The notes beneath the pieces are model-generated. The model was not told where the DNA came from, made no database searches, and saw only the letters and a program-made list of their open reading frames with translations. Of a DNA stretch of 13,510 nucleotides, positions 1-6,297 are shown piece after piece (the stretch's first letter is position 1; the number at the start of each line of letters is the position of its first letter). The DNA comes from Ruminococcus sp. UBA5129 (GTDB lineage Bacteria > Bacillota > Clostridia > Oscillospirales > Ruminococcaceae). The translations under genes were made by a program, and so were the position numbers. The stretch lies in assembly GCA_002414125.1 (NCBI GenBank), contig DHYN01000056.1:11300-24809 (forward strand). Direction: 5' to 3'.

Positions 1-27
1 CTGATCTTGTTTTGTCGGAGCTGCGGA

Positions 28-906
28 TCAGGATGAAAGGTCAACCAGCTTTGCGGAGTTTGCTGTTTCTGTTACGGCATCCTCAAGGAAACGTATCGTC
101 TCGGGATCATCGGATGACGACCACGCTACCCACATTGCAGGAGCTGTTCCGCAGGCTGGGTCGGAATGGGCGAACGAACCGCTGCACATCACAAAAGTAA
201 TATCATTGCCTTCCGAACCGCCGCTCTTCAGCGTACCTTTTTCGAGAGTGAAACGGCTTCCGCAGATCTCCAACTGTCGGGCAGAGCCGTTCTCGATCGA
301 ACCGCCGCCGTAAATATGATCCCTCCTCAGGCCTTGCGATAGGATCGTGTCGTCAGCGTAATCGCCGTATTCAAGGAGATTACATCTGAAAAACACCCTT
401 GTCCCGTTCGGACGGATGATCGAATATGTTCCGTCATTTTCGTCGGCAGATGAAAAGTCCTTTGGGATACTAAGCTCGAATCCGCTGTTGTTGAGCATGA
501 GCGAAGTACCGCAGATCACCGAATCGGGGGAAATTACCTGCTTATGCTGCGTATCATCTGCGGAGTAGTCGCCTGTGTAGTAGTCATCTGCATTTGCGGA
601 GTAGTCCCCTACATAGCAATCGCCGTCGGCAGATGCATCTTTATAGTGAACGCTCTTGTCTGCAAGGAGAGCGTTTCCGAACGCGCCTCCTGCGAGCATC
701 AGACAGGCTGCGGCGGTAACGAATGTCGGGCGTAGTATGCTTTTCCGCTTATTCACATGCTCTGCTTCGCATGAAATAACGAGCCTGCTGTCCTCGGACA
801 GAGTCGTTTTTTCCATGCATTTATTTATTATTCTCTCTTTTGTACCGTTTTTCATGAAGTCGATCCCATTTGGAAGCTCGGGATCAAATATATCTTTATC
901 TTTCAT
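28..906 (-). CDS. Probable single-pass anti-sigma factor, partner of the upstream ECF sigma factor
   Basis: A 292-residue protein. The reading frame is open further upstream, but the start at 906 is chosen because AGGAGG lies just before it and it falls 4 bp after the sigma-factor stop, suggesting translational coupling. Residues 1-58 are charged and cytoplasmic-like, residues about 59-80 form one hydrophobic membrane segment (Ala/Leu/Gly rich), and 81-292 would be outside. Just after the membrane is a Tyr/Asp-rich stretch (about 96-118) in which GDYSA occurs twice. The distal domain (about 121-292) contains several Cys and I do not recognise its family. No zinc-binding HxxxCxxC anti-sigma motif is visible in the N-terminus. 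The anti-sigma role is inferred from topology and gene order, as in many ECF sigma/anti-sigma pairs. The outer domain could be the sensor. No terminator is visible in the 27 bp left downstream. Confidence 0.6.
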   Translation of the reverse strand: MKDKDIFDPELPNGIDFMKNGTKERIINKCMEKTTLSEDSRLVISCEAEHVNKRKSILRPTFVTAAACLMLAGGAFGNALLADKSVHYKDASADGDCYVGDYSANADDYYTGDYSADDTQHKQVISPDSVICGTSLMLNNSGFELSIPKDFSSADENDGTYSIIRPNGTRVFFRCNLLEYGDYADDTILSQGLRRDHIYGGGSIENGSARQLEICGSRFTLEKGTLKSGGSEGNDITFVMCSGSFAHSDPACGTAPAMWVAWSSSDDPETIRFLEDAVTETANSAKLVDLSS

Positions 907-910
907 ATTT

Positions 911-1465
911 TCAGCCTCCTTCAAGCATTTTGTGCAGCTTCCTGCGGGCGCGAACGCTCCGTTTCTGAACGGCATCCGTATTCATCGAGAGAGCCTGTGC
1001 TATCTCCGCGGTCGGTTGACCGAAATAGTACTGCCTTACGATTATTTCGCGGTCCTTGCTGTTCAGCCTTGATATAGACTCGCGAAGTCTTTCGGACATT
1101 ATCTTTGTTTCGGCAGCGTCATCGGTGCGGTCGGCTGACTCAATGAGCTCGCTTATGTCGCTATCGGACTCGGCTAAGCGTTCGGCATTACGGGAGAGCC
1201 TGCGGAACGTGTCAACAGACCTCCGTGAGGCGATAGTGCCTATGTAGCTTTTTACAGAGCCCTTTGCTGAGGAATATGACTCGGCACTCGAGAGCAGTTC
1301 AACGAAAATATCGCTCACGCAATCCTCGATGTCCTCGTTTGTGCCGATCCGTCCGATGTTTCTGAGGACGATAGCGTACACATAGTTTCCGTAGTGATCG
1401 GCAAGTATATTATAGGCGCTCCTCGGTGATATGTTTCTGAGACTCTCCCAGTCGATGTCGATCAT
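911..1465 (-). CDS. ECF-type RNA polymerase sigma-70 family factor
   Basis: A 184-residue sigma factor, a usual length for the ECF group. Region 2 spans about residues 15-90, with the acidic stretch NEDIEDCVSDIF typical of the core-binding helix. Region 4 spans about 129-181, with KDREIIVRQYYFG followed by a helix-turn-helix (EIAQALSMNTDAVQKRS) and a basic end. An in-frame ATG exists at 1549 but has no Shine-Dalgarno sequence. The ATG at 1465 is preceded by AAGGAGG at a 6-nt gap, so it is preferred. The gene is followed 4 bp later by the probable anti-sigma factor, and ECF genes commonly regulate their own operon. Its targets are unknown. The next gene upstream is a dockerin protein, so a role in controlling fibre-degradation genes is possible but only inferred from position. 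Assignment to a specific ECF subgroup is not possible by eye. Confidence 0.88.
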   Translation of the reverse strand: MIDIDWESLRNISPRSAYNILADHYGNYVYAIVLRNIGRIGTNEDIEDCVSDIFVELLSSAESYSSAKGSVKSYIGTIASRRSVDTFRRLSRNAERLAESDSDISELIESADRTDDAAETKIMSERLRESISRLNSKDREIIVRQYYFGQPTAEIAQALSMNTDAVQKRSVRARRKLHKMLEGG

Positions 1466-1471
1466 ATCATC

Positions 1472-1478
1472 CCTCCTT
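1472..1478 (-). promoter_or_regulatory. Ribosome binding site deciding the sigma-factor start
   Basis: On the minus strand this reads AAGGAGG, 6 nt ahead of the ATG at 1465. The longer in-frame start at 1549 lacks any such site. Confidence 0.85.
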
Positions 1479-1494
1479 AATGATTGAAAATAAC

Positions 1495-1508
1495 GGACGT
1501 TATCGTCC
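1495..1508 (-). promoter_or_regulatory. Short inverted repeat in the sigma-factor leader
   Basis: Perfect 5-bp arms (GGACG/CGTCC) around a 4-nt centre, about 17 nt upstream of the sigma-factor Shine-Dalgarno sequence. It could be an RNA hairpin or an operator. It could also be chance. Confidence 0.3.
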
Positions 1509-1535
1509 ATAGAAAGCGGCGGGTATACTGTGTTT

Positions 1536-1548
1536 TGAAGCGGCTTCA
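1536..1548. promoter_or_regulatory. TGAAGC/GCTTCA inverted repeat upstream of the sigma-factor gene
   Basis: Two perfect 6-bp arms separated by one base, about 70 bp upstream of the sigma-factor start and near weak AT-rich promoter-like sequence. It is a possible operator or promoter element for the sigma operon. I see no confident -35/-10 pair here. Confidence 0.25.
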
Positions 1549-1582
1549 TTTATATATTCGATGCAGAACTCATAATTCGGAC

Positions 1583-1613
1583 AAAAAAAGGTGAGCCGTC
1601 TGACTCACCTTTT
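1583..1613 (-). terminator. Rho-independent terminator of the LRR-dockerin gene
   Basis: Read on the minus strand, a 10-bp stem (AAAAGGTGAG/CTCACCTTTT, an 8-nt loop) is followed by a run of seven T, starting about 8 nt after the stop codon. The GGTGAG stem, the 8-base loop and the T-run are the same as in the terminator after the SGNH-dockerin gene (7968-7995). Confidence 0.92.
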
Positions 1614-1860
1614 AAAATCATCATGTAAAGCTGGGAACCTTTCCCGTGGATTTGAGCGAATAATACCTGAGGATCATCGAAGCATCGACCGCATCTACTT
1701 CCTTGTCTCCGTTCACATCGGCAGCGGCTCTCTTGGTATCATCGAACTGCAGAGGCTTGCCAGTAGATTTTCTTGCATATTCCGCAAGCACAAGCGAAGC
1801 GTCTATCGCATCTATTTCGTTGTCGCCGTTTACATCGCCAAGTTTAACCGGTGCAGGAGC
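1584..1860 (-). repeat. Left arm of a long inverted repeat (dockerin coding end plus terminator)
   Basis: On the minus strand, the stretch from codons GCTCCTGCACCGG (beginning at 1860) to the stop matches 7717-7956 on the plus strand with 15 differences in 240 aligned bases by my own count (about 94% identity). Nearly all differences are silent. The similarity drops between stop and hairpin, then the terminator is again identical over about 26 bases. The other arm lies about 5.9 kb away in opposite orientation. Confidence 0.88.
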
Positions 1861-3651
1861 TTCTGTCGGAGCAGCGGTTGTTGGTTCGGGAACTGTAGTT
1901 GTCTCGGGGACTGTTGTTGCAGGAGCTGAAGTCGTTTCCGGAACGGTCGTTGACGGAGCTTGTGTGGAGGTCTCAAGTATGGTGACCGTGAATTGTGCGG
2001 AAGCAGTTACCCATTCGGAGACTTCGCTGTTGTAGGTCGAGTATGTAACGGTCACGGTACAAGCGCCTGCTTTCTCGCTTGAGAATCCTGTTATCGAGTA
2101 TTTGCTCGGGTATTCGGTAACCAATTCCCAATAACTCTTGACATCTGTGTGTGTCGGATAGATGTGTGATACTTTTAGTGCAAGACCTGTGAAATCCGCG
2201 CTTTCACCTGTATTGTAGGTCGTTTTGTATGGCATTCCCACGATCTCGATCGAAGCTGTGAAGCGATCGTCAGCAGCCTGTGTCGGAGGCTCGGGTTCGG
2301 GAGCAGTTGTTGTCGGGGCTGACGTTTCGGGGACAACGGTGGTATCGGGAACTGTTGTAGTAACGGGTACTGTGGTCGTTTCGGGGACGGCTTCCGTTGT
2401 CGATGGTTCGGTGGGAGCTTCCGTTGTGGGCGCCTGAGTGGTCGGCGCTTCAGTAGTCGGAGCTTCTGTCGGCACGGGAATGATGTTGACTGTGAATGAT
2501 GTTGAAGCATACACTGTCTCTCCGAGCTCTGAGTTATATACGGAGTAATTTACTGTAACAGTGCGTGATCCCGTAAAGCTGCTTGAGAAGCCGGAAAAGG
2601 TATAGAGGTTCGGATTATCCTGAACGTTGTGATAATAGAATTTTGAGTATGTTTTGTAGTTATGGGTAGCTTTTACTGTAAGTCCTGTCGGATCGAAACT
2701 CTCGCCTACATAGTAAGTGGTCTTGTAGGGCATTGACTCGATCTGGAGCGAGGCAGTGAAACGGTACTGCTCAGGATCCTCTGTAGAGGGAGCCTGTGTC
2801 GGGGGCTGAGTGGTAGGAACTTTTGTAGTAGGTTCTGTCGTGGGCTGCGGATCAGGCGCGCTGCCTGCCGAGAAATTGATGCCGTTGGATGAAGCGTAGC
2901 TCTGTGCGGCAGAGCCTGCGGCGGAGCGAAGAGTGAAATCAGTCAGAACAGCATTTTTTCCGGTAGAAGCGTTATATCTGTATCCTATCGAGTAGCTTCC
3001 GAGGCTTGATACTGAGGACGGAACATAGAGCTCCTTAAGCGCTATACACGCATACAGCGCTTTTTCACCGATGCTTGTTACCGAGCTTGGGATAGTGAGC
3101 GAGGTGAGACTCATGCAGCCTAAGAACGCCTCCTTGTCAATGGTCGTTATGCCGTTTGGAATAACAAATGAGGTGAGCGCTCTGCAATCGGAGAAGGTTC
3201 TCATCGGTATCGTGCTGATCTGTGCTGAAAAGTCGATATTCACGAGAGACATGCATTCGCGGAAAACGTATTTACCGAATGACCTTACGCTTGAAGGAAT
3301 GTTGATCGTAGTAAGATCCGAACAGGCATCAAAGGCAAAGTCATTTATAGTTGTAATGGAGTCCGGAAGCTTGATCGAGGTTATGCCTTTGCATTCGTTG
3401 AATGCATACTTTTCGATCGTGGTAACAGTCATACCGTTGATAGTTCTTGGTATCTCGATACTGCCGGTTGCCGTAGTACCGCTGACGATCGAAACGGAGC
3501 TTCCGTTCACATTGTAAGCGATACCGTTATAGAACTGGGCAGCCGAAGCCGAGATAGAGTGCTCCGTAAGCTGTTTTTGCGGTCTGACGGTTATTGAGCC
3601 GCCGATAACAGCTACGGAGAGTGCTGCCGCTATCAGTTTTTTTATATTCAT
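1621..3651 (-). CDS. Secreted BspA-type LRR, double Ig-like, dockerin protein
   Basis: A 676-residue exported cellulosome-type protein with no recognised catalytic domain. The start is supported by GGGAGG 7 nt ahead. A signal peptide (lysines at 4-5, hydrophobic core, ASA sites) occupies about residues 1-37. Residues about 43-262 are leucine-rich repeats of the BspA/LRR_5 kind, with recurring patterns such as IPSSVTSIGEKAL and SLTSLTIPSS. Thr/Pro linkers follow, separating two related Ig-like domains (about 297-390 and 462-559; both contain MPYKTTY and GES-x-x-TGL, resembling the Big_3 group). A type I dockerin fills 605-676, with two complete calcium loops (D606, N608, D610, D617 and D645, N647, D649, D656). 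LRR_5 and Ig modules are known in surface adhesion and display, so a binding or structural role in the cellulosome is inferred. It is transcribed divergently from the GH9 cellulase. Confidence 0.9.
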   Translation of the reverse strand: MNIKKLIAAALSVAVIGGSITVRPQKQLTEHSISASAAQFYNGIAYNVNGSSVSIVSGTTATGSIEIPRTINGMTVTTIEKYAFNECKGITSIKLPDSITTINDFAFDACSDLTTINIPSSVRSFGKYVFRECMSLVNIDFSAQISTIPMRTFSDCRALTSFVIPNGITTIDKEAFLGCMSLTSLTIPSSVTSIGEKALYACIALKELYVPSSVSSLGSYSIGYRYNASTGKNAVLTDFTLRSAAGSAAQSYASSNGINFSAGSAPDPQPTTEPTTKVPTTQPPTQAPSTEDPEQYRFTASLQIESMPYKTTYYVGESFDPTGLTVKATHNYKTYSKFYYHNVQDNPNLYTFSGFSSSFTGSRTVTVNYSVYNSELGETVYASTSFTVNIIPVPTEAPTTEAPTTQAPTTEAPTEPSTTEAVPETTTVPVTTTVPDTTVVPETSAPTTTAPEPEPPTQAADDRFTASIEIVGMPYKTTYNTGESADFTGLALKVSHIYPTHTDVKSYWELVTEYPSKYSITGFSSEKAGACTVTVTYSTYNSEVSEWVTASAQFTVTILETSTQAPSTTVPETTSAPATTVPETTTVPEPTTAAPTEAPAPVKLGDVNGDNEIDAIDASLVLAEYARKSTGKPLQFDDTKRAAADVNGDKEVDAVDASMILRYYSLKSTGKVPSFT

Positions 3652-3703
3652 AATTTACCTCCCATGGAAATAATTCCAATAAAAATAATAATATACCATA
3701 ATC

Positions 3704-3732
3704 ATTATATCACCCTGTTATACAAATAGCAA
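3704..3732 (-). promoter_or_regulatory. Sigma-A-type promoter of the LRR-dockerin gene
   Basis: On the minus strand: TTGCTA, a 17-base spacer, then TATAAT. It lies about 53 bp upstream of the start codon at 3651. The -10 is a perfect consensus match. Confidence 0.75.
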
Positions 3733-3759
3733 TACGGAAATTGTAAATATTTTGTGTAT

Positions 3760-3773
3760 AATTAACGCTTTCA
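3760..3773 (-). promoter_or_regulatory. Possible cre (CcpA-type catabolite repression) site
   Basis: On the minus strand TGAAAGCGTTAATT matches the cre consensus TGWAANCGNTNWCA at 12 of 14 positions, missing the final CA. It sits between the two divergent promoters, where it could affect both. A single weak match of this length in AT-rich DNA can be chance. Confidence 0.25.
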
Positions 3774-3789
3774 AACCATTGTGTTTTTC

Positions 3790-3818
3790 TTGACTTTTAT
3801 CGCCGAATATGGCATAAT
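3790..3818 (+). promoter_or_regulatory. Sigma-A-type promoter of the GH9 cellulase gene
   Basis: TTGACT, a 17-base spacer, then CATAAT, ending about 48 bp before the start codon at 3867. It points away from the promoter of the LRR-dockerin gene, so the intergenic region 3652-3866 is a compact divergent control region. Confidence 0.75.
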
Positions 3819-3851
3819 TAAAGTATATGAAAATTATGTTCGTGTTAAATG

Positions 3852-3858
3852 AGAGGAG
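3852..3858 (+). promoter_or_regulatory. Ribosome binding site deciding the GH9 start
   Basis: AGAGGAG lies 8 nt ahead of the ATG at 3867. The ATG at 3849 would put this site inside the coding sequence and has no site of its own, so 3867 is the likely start. Confidence 0.85.
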
Positions 3859-3866
3859 TAGATAAT

Positions 3867-6182
3867 ATGTTCAAAAAGATCCTTAGCGGAGCGCTTTCGG
3901 CTGTGCTTCTGACAGCCTCGTTCGGCTCGGGTACGCCTGAGAGCGCGGATGCTGCGTTCAGTGCGAATTATGCCGAGGCTCTGCAAAAATCACTGTTTTT
4001 CTATGAATGTCAGCAGGCAGGTCCTCTGCCTGAATGGAATCGTGTTGAGTGGCGCGCCGATTCAACTATGATCGACGAGGTCAAGGGCGGCTGGTACGAT
4101 GCAGGCGACCATGTAAAATTCAATCTCCCGATGGCTTATACAGCTTCCGTTATCGCGTGGGGTCTTTATCAGTATCCTGACGGTGTTGAGAAGTGTGGTC
4201 AGATGGATATCTACGTTCGCAACCTTGAATTTGTTCTCGACTATTTTACTGAGTGCGACAGAGGCAAAAGCGCCGTTTTCCAAGTCGGTATGGGACAGAT
4301 CGACCATTCGTGGTGGGGACCTGTCGAGCTTTACCAATACGGTATGGAGGATTCGGGAAAGTCGTATACGGAATCCAGAGGTATCCTTGAAGCTTCCTCG
4401 GGATGCTCAGCCGTATTCGGCGAAATGGCTGCCGCTCTTGCAGCAGGCGCATGTGCTCTTAAAGGCAGGATAGACGATTCAAAGATCGAGAGCTATATCG
4501 CTCATTCCGAGAATTTATTCAAGCTTGCCGATGATTCCAGAAGCGATACCGCTTACAACGACACCGATGCACAGGGCTTCTATCGTTCGAGCCATTTCTA
4601 CGATGAGCTTTTTTATGCATCAAACTGGCTCTATAAGGCTACAAACGACAAGGCATGGCTCGATAAGGCAACAAGCATTCTTCCGAATCTCGGCAAGGAG
4701 CTCGGCACAGACGAGCTTGTATACAAGTGGTCTCACTGCTGGGACGACGTATCACAGGGCGGTATCCTTCTCTATGCTCAGAATACCGGAGATGAGAAGT
4801 ATGCCGCAAGAGTAAAGAAGCATCTTGACTACCTCAACAACGAGTGCGAAAAGGTAAACGGTAAGCTCATCTACATGGCTAACTGGGGATGCGCAAGATA
4901 CGCCGAGACATGTGCGTTCATCACGGCGGTAGCATGTGATACCGTGCTCAAGGGTACAGATACATCAGCTTATGAAAAACTCTACGAGACCCAGATCAAC
5001 TATGTTCTCGGCGATAACCCGACAGGTCAGAGCTTTGTTGTAGGCTACGGCGACAAGCCTGCTCACAACGCTCACCACAGAACAGCTCACTGCTCATGGA
5101 AGAATGACATCTATCTTCCAGAAAACAACAGACACATCCTCTACGGTGCGCTCGTAGGCGGTCCCGATCAGGACGGCGGCTATGAGGACGACAGAAACAA
5201 CTACATCAACAATGAGGTGGCTACCGACTATAACGCAGGCTTCACAGCTATCCTCTGCAAGATGATAGATAAATACGGCGGCGAATGCGATCCAGACTTC
5301 CCTCCGAGAGAGCAAAGGGACGGTCCGGAGCTTTACGTTGAAGCTGCTATGGGCAAGACGTCCGCAAGCGGCGTAGACCTCAGTCTTAAGATCACAAACC
5401 ACACAGCATGGCCTGCAAGAGTCGTTGACAATGTTTCCTTCCGCTATTTCATGGATCTTAGCGAGATCTCCAAGGCAGGAGTAGACCCCAAGAACATCGT
5501 TATCCGCTGCGACAGAGATCAGGCAGGCATGTATTCGGGCGAAGGCGTTAAGCCTGCTGAGATCTCAAAGCCCATTCAGTACAGCGGCGACATCTATTAT
5601 ATCGAAGTGACCTATCCCGACGGAAGAGCGTTTCTTCCCATTTCGGAGGGCAGACACCAGTGTGAGCTGATGCTTGCTCTTGTATTCCCTGATTACGGAA
5701 GCGGCTGGGATGCAACGAATGATTTCTCAAACAAGGGGCTTACGGATGAAGGTATTATAACTCCATATATTCCTGTATATGTTGACGGAAAGCTCTTCTA
5801 CGGCGAAGAACCTGACGGGACCTCTGCCGACGGCGGAATGAGCGCAGGGGGAGAGCCTGCCACAAAGCCTGCTCCCACTCAGGCTGCTACTAAGGCGCCG
5901 GTGCCGACAGCAGCTCCGACAACGGCTGCTCCGGTTCCGACAGAGGGTGAAACTTCCTCGGATAATGTGATCTATGGTGACGCGGACAATGACGGAGAGG
6001 TGACAATAAACGATGCTGTTACACTCATGTGTCACGTTGCAGCTCCGAATATCAATAAGCTCTCCGCAAAGGGCGCTGACAATGCAGATGTTTACCAGCG
6101 CGGCGACGGTCTGAACGCTCCCGATGTTACGGCTATACAAATGTTCCTTGCAAGCATCGTGAACTCGCTCCCGATCGAATAA
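3867..6182 (+). CDS. GH9 endoglucanase with CBM3c-like module and dockerin
   Basis: A 771-residue secreted cellulase. The signal peptide covers about residues 1-30. The GH9 catalytic domain (about 31-474) carries GGWYDAGDHVKF with D78 and D81 (nucleophile/base pair of the family), the histidine region HNAHHRTAH near the active site, and NNEVATDYNAGF with E450 as the proton donor. Residues about 486-647 resemble a family 3c cellulose-binding module, giving the processive 'theme B' GH9 layout. A Thr/Pro/Ala linker (about 650-700) leads to a C-terminal dockerin (about 702-771). Its first calcium loop is canonical (D705, D707, D709, D716); the second is one residue longer and less conserved. It should cut beta-1,4-glucan while docked on a scaffoldin. 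No terminator is visible before the next gene, so readthrough is possible, although that gene has its own promoter. Confidence 0.96.
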   Translation: MFKKILSGALSAVLLTASFGSGTPESADAAFSANYAEALQKSLFFYECQQAGPLPEWNRVEWRADSTMIDEVKGGWYDAGDHVKFNLPMAYTASVIAWGLYQYPDGVEKCGQMDIYVRNLEFVLDYFTECDRGKSAVFQVGMGQIDHSWWGPVELYQYGMEDSGKSYTESRGILEASSGCSAVFGEMAAALAAGACALKGRIDDSKIESYIAHSENLFKLADDSRSDTAYNDTDAQGFYRSSHFYDELFYASNWLYKATNDKAWLDKATSILPNLGKELGTDELVYKWSHCWDDVSQGGILLYAQNTGDEKYAARVKKHLDYLNNECEKVNGKLIYMANWGCARYAETCAFITAVACDTVLKGTDTSAYEKLYETQINYVLGDNPTGQSFVVGYGDKPAHNAHHRTAHCSWKNDIYLPENNRHILYGALVGGPDQDGGYEDDRNNYINNEVATDYNAGFTAILCKMIDKYGGECDPDFPPREQRDGPELYVEAAMGKTSASGVDLSLKITNHTAWPARVVDNVSFRYFMDLSEISKAGVDPKNIVIRCDRDQAGMYSGEGVKPAEISKPIQYSGDIYYIEVTYPDGRAFLPISEGRHQCELMLALVFPDYGSGWDATNDFSNKGLTDEGIITPYIPVYVDGKLFYGEEPDGTSADGGMSAGGEPATKPAPTQAATKAPVPTAAPTTAAPVPTEGETSSDNVIYGDADNDGEVTINDAVTLMCHVAAPNINKLSAKGADNADVYQRGDGLNAPDVTAIQMFLASIVNSLPIE

Positions 6183-6196
6183 CAAGAATTATCCAT

Positions 6197-6225
6197 TTGA
6201 CAAACGGTTCGTTATCATATATAAT
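6197..6225 (+). promoter_or_regulatory. Perfect-consensus sigma-A promoter of the SGNH-dockerin gene
   Basis: TTGACA, a 17-base spacer, then TATAAT: an exact match in both boxes with optimal spacing. It begins 15 bp after the GH9 stop codon and leaves a leader of about 65 nt before the start at 6298. It implies strong transcription unless repressed; no clear operator is visible. Confidence 0.85.
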
Positions 6226-6297
6226 TATTATAGACAACACCATACAGCAATGCGCGGTGCTGCCTATGATAACCCGAATCCTGAAAGGAGAATCAGT

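Noticed and set aside
1..27. Left edge of the window
   Set aside because: Only 27 bases remain after the anti-sigma stop; nothing can be assigned.
1549..1551. Longer start for the sigma factor at 1549
   Set aside because: No Shine-Dalgarno sequence precedes it, while a strong one precedes 1465, and the extra 28 residues do not resemble ECF N-termini.
1703..2510. Several open frames opposite or alternative to the LRR-dockerin gene, rich in Val/Thr/Gly/Ser or Pro/Arg
   Set aside because: They are shadows of the Thr/Pro-rich linkers, lack start sites, and the minus-strand gene has clear domains in its own frame.
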